From: Tundrisphaera lichenicola | GTDB lineage: Bacteria > Planctomycetota > Planctomycetia > Isosphaerales > Isosphaeraceae | DNA: 64,000 nt | Reading direction: 5' to 3' | Assembly: GCF_051175385.1 (NCBI RefSeq) | Contig: NZ_CP195106.1 | Location: forward strand, 434,001-498,000 | Part shown: positions 17,386 through 27,263 of the stretch, one piece after another | Numbering within the stretch: the first letter of the stretch is position 1 | Layout: the number at the start of each line of letters is the position of its first letter | Position numbers and translations under genes: made by a program | Notes under the pieces: model-generated | The model's input: the letters and a program-made list of their open reading frames with translations, nothing else | Told to the model about the DNA's origin: nothing | Database searches by the model: none

Positions 17386-17438
17386 ATGATCGATGGCCGA
17401 TGAGTGATCGGGCGACGCGTTCACCGGCCATCGATCAT
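17386..17438. terminator. 14-bp perfect inverted repeat between convergent genes
   Basis: ATGATCGATGGCCG (17386-17399) is perfectly complementary to 17425-17438, with a 25-nt spacer. The right arm overlaps the stop codon of the minus-strand dehydrogenase. There is no T-tract. Position between two gene ends suggests termination or mRNA 3'-end protection; the long loop makes it a weaker candidate than the other hairpins here. Confidence 0.4.
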
Positions 17439-18940
17439 CCCGGCCCGAGCGGGGCGGGCACGGGTCGAGGTTCGGCGTCCCGCTCGGCGGCCCGGACGAT
17501 GTTCCGGGCCATCCCGCTGAAGACGAACCAGTGGAGCGGGAAGCAGGCATACCAGTAGAGCTTGCCCCAGAAGGGCGACGGTCTGAAATAGGCAGTCTGG
17601 ATCAGCTCGGAGCGGTCTTCGCCGTCGGGCTCGACCCGGAATTCGAGCCAGGCGTCGCCCGGGACGATCATCTCGGCGTGGAGCAGGAGCCTCCGGCCGG
17701 GGACGACATCCTCGACCCTCCAGAAGTCGATCGCGTCGCCGATCCGGACCGAGACCGGGTCGCGACGCCCTCGGCGGACCCCGACGCCTCCGATCGCCCG
17801 GTCCATCCAGCCCCGGATCTCCCAGAGGAACTCGGCGTAGTACCAGCCGACGTCGCCGCCGATCCGTCGGACCTTGTCGAACAGCGCCAGGGCCGGGACC
17901 TCGGCGGTGAATCGCTGGACGTCCCGGATCGCATATTGTTCCAGTTCCAGGACGGGCAGTGTGATGTGATCGACCCGGTGGGGCAGGCTGGCGTTGGTCC
18001 ATCGGGTCTCGACGGCGTTCTGGTTCACCTTGTCGAGGGCCCAACGGCAGGCGTCGTCGAAGCCGGTCCGGGGGATCGGCACCAGTTCCTGGATCTTGCC
18101 CTCCTCGCAGACCGTCTCGAAGGCCAGGCTCTCGATCAGGGCGAAGGCCAGGCCCGCGTTGACGGGGGTCATCAGGTTGACCCAGTAGGCCGAGAGCCGG
18201 GGCGTCAGGACCGGGACCGTGATGATCCACCTCCGATAGCCCAGGATCTCGGCGAATCGGGTCATCATCTGTCGGTAGGTCAGGATGTCCGGCCCGCCGA
18301 TGTCGAAGGTCCCCCCGGCGGTCTCGGGGGTCTCCAGGACCCCGACCAGGTAGGCCAAAACGTCGCGGATCGCGATCGGCTGGGTCCGGGTCTCGACCCA
18401 TCGCGGGCAGAGCATCACCGGGAGCTTGTGGACCAGGGCGCGGAGCATCTCGAACGAGGCACTACCGGAGCCGACGATCATCGCGGCCCGGAGTTCGGTC
18501 ACGGGGACCTTGCCACTCCGGAGGACGTCGCCGACCTCGTGCCGGCTCTCCAGGTGGGGCGAGAGCTTCTCGGACCGGTGACCGAGCCCGCCGAGGTAGA
18601 TGATCCGCCCGACCCCGGCTTCTTCGGCAGCGGTCGCGAAATTCTCGGCGGCGACCCGGTCTTGCTTCTCGAAGGTCTTCTCGCCCGCGAGCATGGAATG
18701 GACCAGGTAATAGGCGGCCTGGCATCCTTCCATCGCCGATCGGACGGAGGCCCGGTCGAGGACGTCCCCCCGGACGATCTCGACCCGAGGGTCGGCATCC
18801 CACGCCCGGCCCGAGAGCTTGCGGACGTCCCGGGCCAGGCATCGGATTCGATAGCCCTTGGCCAGGAGTTGCGGGACCAGCCGCCCGCCAATATATCCGC
18901 TGGCCCCGGTGATCAGGATCGGCTTGTCATCGACTGGCAT
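17435..18940 (-). CDS. NmrA-like SDR oxidoreductase with C-terminal DUF2867
   Basis: 501 residues. The N-terminal Rossmann fold has ITGASGYIGGRLVPQLL (about 9-25), an NAD(P)-binding GxxGxxG, then DVLDRASVRSAMEG and YYLVHSM typical of extended/atypical SDR proteins of the NmrA group. The second half (about 330-490) is DUF2867 (SDR-associated): DVGWYYAEFLWEIRGWMDR, DFWRVEDVVPGRRLLLHAEM, FRPSPFWGKLYWYACFPLH and a short hydrophobic end. The substrate is not known. It is the third gene of a minus-strand run, 12 nt after the 116-residue gene. The fused SDR-DUF2867 order is common in bacteria. Confidence 0.88.
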   Translation of the reverse strand: MPVDDKPILITGASGYIGGRLVPQLLAKGYRIRCLARDVRKLSGRAWDADPRVEIVRGDVLDRASVRSAMEGCQAAYYLVHSMLAGEKTFEKQDRVAAENFATAAEEAGVGRIIYLGGLGHRSEKLSPHLESRHEVGDVLRSGKVPVTELRAAMIVGSGSASFEMLRALVHKLPVMLCPRWVETRTQPIAIRDVLAYLVGVLETPETAGGTFDIGGPDILTYRQMMTRFAEILGYRRWIITVPVLTPRLSAYWVNLMTPVNAGLAFALIESLAFETVCEEGKIQELVPIPRTGFDDACRWALDKVNQNAVETRWTNASLPHRVDHITLPVLELEQYAIRDVQRFTAEVPALALFDKVRRIGGDVGWYYAEFLWEIRGWMDRAIGGVGVRRGRRDPVSVRIGDAIDFWRVEDVVPGRRLLLHAEMIVPGDAWLEFRVEPDGEDRSELIQTAYFRPSPFWGKLYWYACFPLHWFVFSGMARNIVRAAERDAEPRPVPAPLGPG

Positions 18941-18952
18941 CGGACGCTCCGG

Positions 18953-19303
18953 TCAATCGGCGGTCCGCCGGCGCGGGCCGGTCGGGCCGCCGACCTGGAT
19001 TTCCATCGGCGCGAGCCCCAGGAGCTTCGAGGTAAGCCCGGCCCGCGCCCCGACCCCCAGTCGCCCGACGGCCCTCGAACCGATCCGGACCTCCAACCGG
19101 AGCCCGGCGGCATCGAGCCCCTCGTGAATCCGGCGGATCGCCCGACCTCGGGCGAGCCCCCCCGGCCATCGTTTGAGGAGCGAGTATCCGGCCCGGAAGC
19201 TGGGAAGCTCGACGACGATCGTCTCGCCCCGGGCCTCGACCCGGGCCGAGGTCCCGCCCATTTCCACCATCAGATCACCGACGACGTCGAGGGCGTTGGT
19301 CAT
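18953..19303 (-). CDS. Conserved-looking small hypothetical protein
   Basis: 116 residues from MTNALDVVGDLMVEMGG. The ATG at 19303 is chosen over the upstream ATG at 19363 because the longer frame would overlap the neighbouring small gene by about 55 nt, while this one leaves a 5-nt gap. It alternates strands (ARVEARGETIVVELPSFRAG, LRLEVRIGSRAVGRLG), suggesting a small alpha+beta fold. No signal or membrane segment, no recognised family. It lies between a 69-residue gene and the SDR-DUF2867 gene, 12 nt from the latter; co-transcription is likely. Confidence 0.6.
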   Translation of the reverse strand: MTNALDVVGDLMVEMGGTSARVEARGETIVVELPSFRAGYSLLKRWPGGLARGRAIRRIHEGLDAAGLRLEVRIGSRAVGRLGVGARAGLTSKLLGLAPMEIQVGGPTGPRRRTAD

Positions 19304-19308
19304 GGGAA

Positions 19309-19518
19309 TCAACCCTTCGAGGCGTCGCGGGTCCGGATCTTGAGGGCCCCGTTCATCACCCACTTGGCGTGAGTCGCGTCGGGTGCGGCACTGCTGGGGA
19401 TCAGGACCTCGAAATTCTCGAAGTCATAGGTAATCTCCGCCCCTCGACCGGTCAAAGTATCATACAGCCCGATCGCCAGTTCCGGCCAGGTCTTGGTGTC
19501 GTTGGTCGCGGTGCTCAT
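19309..19518 (-). CDS. Small hypothetical protein, first gene of the SDR operon
   Basis: 69 residues from MSTATNDTKTWPELAIGLYD. The ATG at 19518 is chosen because GGAG lies 8 nt upstream and the coding-like composition starts here. It contains YDFENFEVLIPSS, a short amphipathic strand pattern, and a basic C-terminus (MNGALKIRTRD). The family is not recognised. It is separated by 5 nt from the 116-residue gene, so the pair is probably expressed together with the dehydrogenase. Confidence 0.6.
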   Translation of the reverse strand: MSTATNDTKTWPELAIGLYDTLTGRGAEITYDFENFEVLIPSSAAPDATHAKWVMNGALKIRTRDASKG

Positions 19519-19750
19519 GGATGCGTCTCCAGGTGTTTCGAAGCCGATAAACTCGAGTGATCCGGGGTCGGGTGACCAAAGATTCTCGCGTTCAGACGAA
19601 GGAAAGCGTCGATTTAATCCAACGAAGGTATTGTAAGCGGCCGTGAAGGAGGGAGGGGCGTCGGCCCCGGTTTCGGGCGGGAGTGGCGGGGACCATGGCT
19701 CGAGCGACCGGGCTGGAACCGAGCCCGGTTCTCGAAAGGCCATTCGTCAT

Positions 19751-20302
19751 TCACGACAAAAGCCAATCCGGCACGAGTTCAAGTGAGCTGACCAGCTCCT
19801 CATCCATGACGAGGCCGCCGACAACCTCGCGAAGGACGACGAGTGCCGCCCGGTCGACCAGATCCTGCCAGGCTTCGACGGCCTCGTGCAACCGGATCAC
19901 GAACTGATTTGCCTCCTCGGCGAAGTGAGAGGCGGGGGTCGAGAGGTGTCGGCCCAGGCGGCCGTCGTCGGGCAGGCGATACCCGCGGATTTCGAATCGA
20001 TCGGCATGGACCGTGATTGGCCCCGCCGCGCCGGGTGGAGTCATCCATCGGTCGAACAGATCGCCCATGGACCACAGGTCCGCCCACTCGACGAAGTGGA
20101 TGATGGGCGGATCCGTCGCGTGGGAGCGGAGTCGATCCGCGAACGCGTCCGCCTGTTTGCGGACATCCGGGGGCCACTGATCGGCGGACCATTCCTCGGG
20201 ATCGGAGGCTTGCCTCGCCCTCGACCAATCCCTCAAATGAAGCAGGGCGACCTCGGATGCGAGACCGCCCAGCTTCACGATCGTGATTCGTTGCGACGCC
20301 AC
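19751..20302 (-). CDS. Hypothetical protein downstream of the NtrC-type regulator
   Basis: 183 residues beginning at a GTG. There is no recognised domain. It is mostly helical and rich in Trp and Asp (LRDWSRARQ, HFVEWADLWSMGDLFDRWM) with no signal peptide or membrane segment. The C-terminal half (EEANQFVIRLHEAVEAWQDL) looks like one long helix. It starts 37 nt after the regulator's stop on the same strand and is probably in the same transcript, so a role connected with that regulator is possible but unsupported by motif. Confidence 0.6.
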   Translation of the reverse strand: MASQRITIVKLGGLASEVALLHLRDWSRARQASDPEEWSADQWPPDVRKQADAFADRLRSHATDPPIIHFVEWADLWSMGDLFDRWMTPPGAAGPITVHADRFEIRGYRLPDDGRLGRHLSTPASHFAEEANQFVIRLHEAVEAWQDLVDRAALVVLREVVGGLVMDEELVSSLELVPDWLLS

Positions 20303-20339
20303 TGTTGTAAATCCCGGGGGGCGGGCTGGTTCCCTTTGC

Positions 20340-21737
<1,398 letters not shown>

Positions 21738-21884
21738 GACTGTCGTCCCTATCCGTGGGCCCCGCGATCCCGAGAGACGAGCGCGGAATGTCTTCCACGG
21801 CAGGGTAAGCGAGATCGCCCTTTTGGTCCAGATCGATATCGCCGAGAGGCCCGAGCGGGACCCGGGAGCGGACTCGGCCCGAGG

Positions 21885-22252
21885 TGGGTTCGTCCCACGG
21901 CAGGGGATGGCTTCGATTTGCAGGGCCGAGAGTGGGTTCGTTTCCGCGCTCCAAATGGCTTCGATCCGCGTCGAGGATCCCAAGAAGGGCTTCATTCTCA
22001 CGCCCATTCCCTGGTCAGGTTGGCCGGTCGCGAATCGGTAGGTTTTTCCTAAGTGACGTTTTGTGGGTATCTTGCGTGATTTTGGGTCGGAGCTTCGCCA
22101 GCCCGAGCCAACTTCGGTCCGACCTGGATGTACGTCCTTTCCGCTGTCGCGAATGGCTTCGATTCTCGCGGTGGTACTTTGCGAAGGTCGTCGGGGTGGC
22201 TTCGATCCGACCGAGGGGATGGGTTCGTTCTGCCGCCGCGAATGGCTTCGAT
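21885..22252. repeat. Cluster of 33-nt bipartite repeats (TGGGTTCGT-N13-ATGGCTTCGAT)
   Basis: Three copies at 21885-21917, 21933-21965 and 22220-22252 share TGGGTTCGT, exactly 13 variable bases, then ATGGCTTCGAT. Two more at about 22131-22163 and 22174-22206 keep the right half (the second with one change, GTGGCTTCGAT) but a degenerate left half. They lie upstream of the regulator gene's ATG, in its 5' region. On the minus strand each intact unit reads IEAI-x4-TNP, but the copies are not all in one frame, so this is not a coding repeat. The left half recurs at 50035-50262. Confidence 0.75.
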
Positions 22253-22847
22253 TCGCGCCGATCCGCGACCGATCCGCGCATCGGATCGCGTGTCCACCCC
22301 CGAGGCGCGGGGCGTCGATGATCCGGCGCCGGTCGGGGCCGGGGCATGGTTGACCTTAACCCGGTCATGGTGGCCCATCCTGCTCGATCGGTCGAGACGG
22401 CCGGATCGCCAATGATCCGGCCTGCGGTGGTTCTCGAATATCATCGTTGAATCCGGGGCCAGATTCGCACACTTCCTCGCGATATCGGACGGTTGATCTG
22501 AAGTCCCGATCGATCGTCGCGGGCTTGAGGCGCGACTGGTCCGTTCGCGGATGGATGATTGGTGGGGGCGACCCTGTGGGCAGGTTGTCGTCCCGACTCC
22601 GGGCGGCTTGCCATCCGCTCAATCGTCGGGCGATCTGCTCCGCGATGGCGCCTCACGATCATCCTCCGGTTCGGGGACCATGGCGTGGAGATCCCCGCCG
22701 AGGTCGGGATTGCTGCGGAGCAGAATCTCCCCATATTCTTCGCTGGAAAAATCATTTGATATCTTTGCGATGATGAGGCATGGTGAATTCGATGTAAACA
22801 GACGCTGCTTGGCGCGGGGACCGCCCCGCATTCCGGGGAGCTTGCCG
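22253..22847. other. Intergenic region upstream of the 133-residue gene
   Basis: About 600 nt without a supportable gene; open frames here are short and change strand arbitrarily. The part before 22800 is less G+C-rich than the genes (for example TTTGATATCTTTGCGATGATG near 22756). No hairpin with a T-tract is evident. Confidence 0.45.
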
Positions 22848-23249
22848 ATGGACTGGTCGTCGTCGGACTGGAAAGGCGCAGCACTCGCCATCGTCCCCGA
22901 TCTCGCCGGCGAGATCGAGAAAGCGGAGAGCCCGTATTTCCTCTGGATAGAACTCTACCGGGTTTTTCGCGAGGCCTACAATTCGACCAGGGACGACGCC
23001 CTCATCGGTCAGATCTACGGATTCGCGAAGTGGTGCCTGGAGCAGCCGCGGGGAGAACGGTACGAGGAAGACGTCAAGACCTGCGTTTGTCTTTGTTTTT
23101 ACCAGAACCTCCCGCTGCTACCGGCCGCCCGGGACGAGTTGGGCAAGTGGCTCCAGCCCGAGGACTTCGCGACCCTGAAGTTGGTCTTCCAATTCCACTG
23201 CGATGACAAGGTCTTCGGGCTGATCGAGTCGCAATTTTCCGAGAGATGA
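22848..23249 (+). CDS. Small hypothetical protein
   Basis: 133 residues from MDWSSSDWKGAALAIVPDL. The ATG at 22848 is chosen because GGGGAG lies about 7 nt upstream and the more upstream frame is Arg/Ser-rich noise. It is acidic and helical, with conserved-looking aromatic residues (FLWIELYRVFREAYNSTRDD, WLQPEDFATLKLVFQFHC) and four Cys (CVCLCF, HCDD). No domain is named with confidence. It stands alone between two gene-poor stretches and its function is unknown. Confidence 0.65.
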   Translation: MDWSSSDWKGAALAIVPDLAGEIEKAESPYFLWIELYRVFREAYNSTRDDALIGQIYGFAKWCLEQPRGERYEEDVKTCVCLCFYQNLPLLPAARDELGKWLQPEDFATLKLVFQFHCDDKVFGLIESQFSER

Positions 23250-23844
23250 CCCGGCCCGAGGGGGTGGAGATTTGGTCGGACCGCCCGGCTCCTGCCCCAG
23301 CGACGGCGGGGGCGATTCCAGGCCTACCGATGCAGGGCGACGAGCATTGGTGCCACCGTCGCCCGCCAGGTGGGATGCCACGCCCTGAGAGACGGGCTGG
23401 TCCCGCAAGCCGAGTCCGGAACCCGGTCCAGGCCGTCGCAATCCATCCAGGGGCCATGCCGGGATACCGCAACTCTCCCCGCGGGGTGGCCTGAATTGGC
23501 CCGATCAACGTGCCTTCAGCCTAGGCCGACAGCGAGCCCATGCGCCTCTCGATCGTCCGTAGGGATCCTCCACCCCGACTGGGCGGTTTGCCGATCCGCT
23601 GGGGCTACCCGCAAGCCCGAGACCTAGAGGACGACCCTCGATGAGACAGCCGATCGATCGACGACGGCCTCTATCCTTGCCTCGATCATTCGAGGAGCCC
23701 CTTCAGTGCGACTCCTGCGATAATCGCGAAAAAGGTTTGGAGATTTCGCGGCTAACCAGGAAGCATGGGGCGATGGTGTTGTCTGCTTGAAGGTGGCCTT
23801 CTACAGCCCGCCGGTTGTATTGCGATCATCAGGAGTTCGTACCC
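23250..23844. other. Intergenic region upstream of the sialidase gene
   Basis: About 595 nt. A frame starts at 23246 overlapping the previous stop but its product is Pro/Arg-rich and unsupported. I see no hairpin, repeat or promoter that I would call. AGGAG at 23831-23835 is the ribosome site for the GTG at 23845. Confidence 0.4.
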
Positions 23845-25038
23845 GTGGCACAATCAGCCCCCATCGTACGGGTTGCAACCCTGGTATTCGTCGTGGGACT
23901 GCTCGCGAATCCCGAGACGGCACGAGCCGAGGACGACCGATTCTCGACCGACGTCTTCGAGAGCGGGACCGGCGGCTACCACACCTACCGGATTCCTGCG
24001 CTCCTGGTCACGGCCAGGGGCACGCTCCTGGCCTTCTGCGAAGGGCGCAAGACCGGTCGATCCGACCACGGCGATATCGATCTCCTGCTCCGTCGGAGTG
24101 TTGATGGAGGCCGGAACTGGGGGCCGCCCGCCCTCGTCCATGAAGAAGGAGGTGACGAGCCGGTCACGATCGGCAACCCGTGTCCGGTGCTCGACGCCTC
24201 GACCGGGACGATCTGGCTCACCTTCTGCCGGGACAACAAGGACGTGCTCGTCACGTCGAGCGAGGACGATGGACAGACCTGGACGCCTCCTCGGACGATC
24301 ACCGAAGAGGTCAAGAAGCCGGAGTGGGGCTGGTACGCGACCGGACCCGGTGTGGGCATCCAGTTGACGAAGGGCCCGCACGCGGGCCGACTGGTCATCC
24401 CGTCCGACCACCGCGAGTCCGTCGACGGGAAACAGGTGATGTTTTCCCACGTCTTCTTCAGCGACGATCACGGCCAGACCTGGTCGATCGGCGGGACCGT
24501 CGACCAGCATACCGACGAATGCCAGGTCGCCGAGCTGGCCGATGGCGAACTCCTGATCAACATGAGGAACTACTGGGGCAAGACCGGAGGCCAGCCCGAG
24601 AAAGGGGCCCAACGAGCGATCGCGAGGAGCCGCGACGGCGGGGCCACCTGGTCGCCGATCGAGTTCGACGACGCCCTGATCGAGCCGATCTGCCAGGCGA
24701 GCCTGATCGCCATCCCCCGCCCGGACAGGTCGGACCAAACCCTATTGGTATTCTCCAACCCGGCATCCGCCACGAACCGGCGAAACATGACCGTGAGGGT
24801 CAGCGGCGACGGAGGCCGGACCTGGCCGGTGACCCTCCCGATCGACCCGGGATCGGCCGCCTACTCGTGCCTCGCCCCGCTCTCCCATGGTCGGGTCGGG
24901 CTCCTCTACGAGGCCGGGAAGTCGGAGAAGATCAAGTTCACCGAGCTTCCCATCCCCTGGCCTGGCGAAACGCAGGTCGGCGACCAACCGCGAGATTGTA
25001 CTTGCCGGGAGGACGCCCATGTCATCCCGCCATGCTGA
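23845..25038 (+). CDS. Exo-alpha-sialidase (GH33-like), secreted
   Basis: About 397 residues. The GTG at 23845 is preferred over the ATG-like start at 23815 because AGGAG lies 9 nt before it and a signal peptide follows at once (VRVATLVFVVGLLANPETARA). The six-bladed propeller is shown by YRIPALLVT (the RIP motif) and five Asp-box-like repeats: SVDGGRNWGPP, SEDDGQTWTPP, SDDHGQTWSIGG, SRDGGATWSPI, SGDGGRTWPV. CQVAELADGELLINMRNY includes the expected acidic and Arg positions. It would release terminal sialic acid or a related sugar from glycans outside the cytoplasm. The last 20 nt overlap the next gene, so the C-terminal tail after PIPWPGET is not conserved-looking. It is co-transcribed with the glycosyltransferase. 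Confidence 0.9.
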   Translation: MAQSAPIVRVATLVFVVGLLANPETARAEDDRFSTDVFESGTGGYHTYRIPALLVTARGTLLAFCEGRKTGRSDHGDIDLLLRRSVDGGRNWGPPALVHEEGGDEPVTIGNPCPVLDASTGTIWLTFCRDNKDVLVTSSEDDGQTWTPPRTITEEVKKPEWGWYATGPGVGIQLTKGPHAGRLVIPSDHRESVDGKQVMFSHVFFSDDHGQTWSIGGTVDQHTDECQVAELADGELLINMRNYWGKTGGQPEKGAQRAIARSRDGGATWSPIEFDDALIEPICQASLIAIPRPDRSDQTLLVFSNPASATNRRNMTVRVSGDGGRTWPVTLPIDPGSAAYSCLAPLSHGRVGLLYEAGKSEKIKFTELPIPWPGETQVGDQPRDCTCREDAHVIPPC

Positions 25039-26335
25039 ACAACCTGAGGGCGGCGGCCTGAATCTCTTCTTGCTGACCATCGGGACTCGCGGCGACGTCC
25101 AGCCGTTCGTGGCCCTGGGGCGGGCGTTGCAACGGCTCGGGCACGAGGTGACCGTCTGCACCAGTTCCGGCTTCGGCCGCTTCGTCGAGGAGCATGGGCT
25201 CCGCTACGCCCACCTGAATAACGACATCCTCGATCTGGTGGACAGCGAGGCGGGCCGCAAGGCGATGGGCGGGGCTGGTCCGCTCGACTCGCTCCGATGG
25301 ATCGTCGAGGCGGCCCGGCTCTTCAAGCCCATCTTTCGGCGGGCCCTGGCGGAGGAGTGGGAAGCGGCCCGAGGTGCCGAGGCGATTATCTACCATCCCC
25401 AGGCGGTCGGCGGGTATCACATCGCCGAGGCCCTCGGCATCCCCGGCATCATGGCCGACCCCCTGCCGACCTGGGTCCCGACCGCCGCTTTCCCGAACCT
25501 CGTCCTGCCCGACTTGAAGCTGGGCGGCTGGTATAATCGGCTGACCTATCGCATGATGCCCGTCCTGACCCGGGCCATGTATGGCTCGGTCGTCACCCGC
25601 TGGCGGCGGGAGGTCCTGGGATTGGGCCGCCGGCCTCTCTTCGCCGATGAACTGACGCGGCCCGACGGACAGCCCATGCCGATCCTGCTCGGGTTCAGCC
25701 CGAGCGTGGTGCCTCGGCCGCCCGATTGGCCGGCGAACGTGGAAGTGACCGGCTACTGGATCCTCGACGAGGAGGCGGACTGGGAACCTCCCTCGGGGCT
25801 CCGGGAGTTCCTCGACGCGGGCCCTCCGCCCGTCTTCGTCGGCTTCGGCAGCATGGCGGGCAGAGATCCCGCCAGGACCACGCGGATCGTCCTGGAAGCC
25901 TTGAATCGGGCGGGTCAGCGGGGGGTGATCGCGACCGGTTGGGGCGGGCTCGGCCCTGACGACGCCCCGGCGGATGTCTTCGTGGTCGATTCGGTCCCCT
26001 ACGATTGGCTCTTCCCCCGCGTTGCTGCGGTCGTCCACCACGGCGGGGCCGGAACGACGGCCGCCGGGCTCCGAGCGGGGAGGCCCTCGATCCTCTGCCC
26101 GTTCGTCGCCGATCAGCCCTTCTGGGGCCGACGAGTGGCGAGTCTCGGCGCAGGCCCTCCGCCGATCCCGCAGTCTCGCCTCAATGCCATCGACCTCGCC
26201 GCAGCCATCCGGGTCGCCATCACCGACGACCGGATCCGGGAACGGGCCGCGAATCTGGGGGATCAGCTCCGGGGCGAAGACGGGGCGGCAACCGCTGCGG
26301 CCCTCATCAATCGTTCGCTGGCCGGGCAAAGTTGA
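25019..26335 (+). CDS. Glycosyltransferase, GT-B fold (sterol/macrolide UGT-like, GT1/GT28)
   Basis: 438 residues. Start 25019 is chosen because GGAGG lies 6 nt before the ATG and the N-terminal fold begins here (LFLLTIGTRGDVQPFVALGRALQRLGHEVTV), the hallmark acceptor-domain start. The C-terminal donor site is VDSVPYDWLFPRVAAVVHHGGAGTTAAGLRAGRPSIL, with HHGGAGTT at about 340 and FVADQPFWGRRV. It transfers a sugar from a nucleotide donor to a lipid or small-molecule acceptor in the cytoplasm. It overlaps the sialidase gene by 20 nt, with its ribosome site inside that gene, so translation is probably coupled. Whether the two act on the same glycan, one building and one trimming, cannot be told. 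Confidence 0.9.
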   Translation: MSSRHAEQPEGGGLNLFLLTIGTRGDVQPFVALGRALQRLGHEVTVCTSSGFGRFVEEHGLRYAHLNNDILDLVDSEAGRKAMGGAGPLDSLRWIVEAARLFKPIFRRALAEEWEAARGAEAIIYHPQAVGGYHIAEALGIPGIMADPLPTWVPTAAFPNLVLPDLKLGGWYNRLTYRMMPVLTRAMYGSVVTRWRREVLGLGRRPLFADELTRPDGQPMPILLGFSPSVVPRPPDWPANVEVTGYWILDEEADWEPPSGLREFLDAGPPPVFVGFGSMAGRDPARTTRIVLEALNRAGQRGVIATGWGGLGPDDAPADVFVVDSVPYDWLFPRVAAVVHHGGAGTTAAGLRAGRPSILCPFVADQPFWGRRVASLGAGPPPIPQSRLNAIDLAAAIRVAITDDRIRERAANLGDQLRGEDGAATAAALINRSLAGQS

Positions 26336-26478
26336 CCCATGGCGGCGGGGGAGTGCGTCCCCGGTGTCGGATGCCCGCTCTCTCGGAACACCTTGCTCAT
26401 TCGCGGAGAGCCGGTGAGTGATGGCGTGTTGTTGTTTTTATAATTGTACTCCTGTCCCTGAATTTCTCCAATCGGCGA

Positions 26479-26520
26479 CTGGGTGGCAGGGATAAGCGGC
26501 CGCTTACCCCTGCCACCCAG
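26479..26520. repeat. 42-nt near-perfect palindrome
   Basis: Two 21-nt arms meet without a loop; 20 of 21 positions pair (one A-C mismatch). The left arm begins CTGGGTGGCAGGG and the centre is AAGCGGCCGCTT. It lies in the 263-nt gap between the glycosyltransferase stop (26335) and the end of the converging DoxX gene (26599). A short second stem GCCA/TGGC follows at about 26524. Runs such as TTGTTGTTTTTATAATTG precede it at 26430-26447. Could be a bidirectional terminator or a dispersed palindromic element. Confidence 0.65.
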
Positions 26521-26598
26521 ATTTGCCATCTGGCGAACCAACAGGGGATTTTCAGAGCAACCCATCGTCGCACGTTCGCCTACCCGACGCACGCTGAT

Positions 26599-26985
26599 TC
26601 AATCCGCCACGAGCGGCACGAGGGCGCGGAGCTTTCGGTCGCGGAGGTACAACCCGAGCCACGCGATGACGCCGACGATGACCGGCACGAAGAACATCCC
26701 GTCCCTGGACTGGACGTGGGTCGCCACCGCTCCTCCCAGGTAGGCAAGCATGATCAGGCCGCCGAGGTAGCGGGTCTTCGGGACGAGGTAGAGGACGAAC
26801 ATCGTCAACTCGATGATCCCGAGCGGCAGGGCGGAGCCGGCGGGGTAAGTCTTGGACCACTCCTCGATGAACCCCCCAGGCTGGGCGATCTTGAAAAAGG
26901 CGCTGGGCAGGAACGGGATGGCGAGGATGCCCGAGAGCACCCAGCCGGTGACACGCTGCCATTTCGGGATCGGGTCCGTCGTCAT
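26599..26985 (-). CDS. DoxX-family membrane protein
   Basis: 128 residues with four membrane segments: VLSGILAIPFLPSAFFKI, ALPLGIIELTMFVLYLV, LGGLIMLAYLGGAVATHV and FFVPVIVGVIAWLGLYL. PSAFFKIAQPGGF after helix 1 is the DoxX signature. The family includes subunits of quinol oxidases and uncharacterised inner-membrane proteins, so the reaction is not assigned. It has no operon partner: it converges with the glycosyltransferase and is 279 nt from the helicase stop. Confidence 0.85.
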   Translation of the reverse strand: MTTDPIPKWQRVTGWVLSGILAIPFLPSAFFKIAQPGGFIEEWSKTYPAGSALPLGIIELTMFVLYLVPKTRYLGGLIMLAYLGGAVATHVQSRDGMFFVPVIVGVIAWLGLYLRDRKLRALVPLVAD

Positions 26986-27263
26986 GTTTATCGCACCTGA
27001 ACGATTGTTCGTCGGGTTAATGCGAAGCTTTTAACGCCCAGCCGGCCCGAATGCAAGACTGGATCACAGCCACGGCCACTCCGTCCCCCCGACCTGCTTC
27101 TCGAATTTGCGGTAATGCTCGCCGCCGCGACTTTCTGATTTCGTTCCGTCGCCTCGCGATTCGCGATCGGTTGACGAAAGGCCGGAGTGCCAAGCCAGGG
27201 GTGTCGGAATTTTTTTGGTTTTCCGATCGCTTTCCTTGCCCTCGATCTCCCCCGGTCGGCGGA

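Noticed and set aside
21885..22252. CRISPR array
   Set aside because: Units are irregularly spaced, differ inside, and no cas genes or uniform spacers are present; the same holds for the cluster at 50035-50262.
23246..23494. Gene overlapping the stop of the 133-residue protein
   Set aside because: Product is Pro/Arg-rich with no recognisable fold; the overlap looks accidental.
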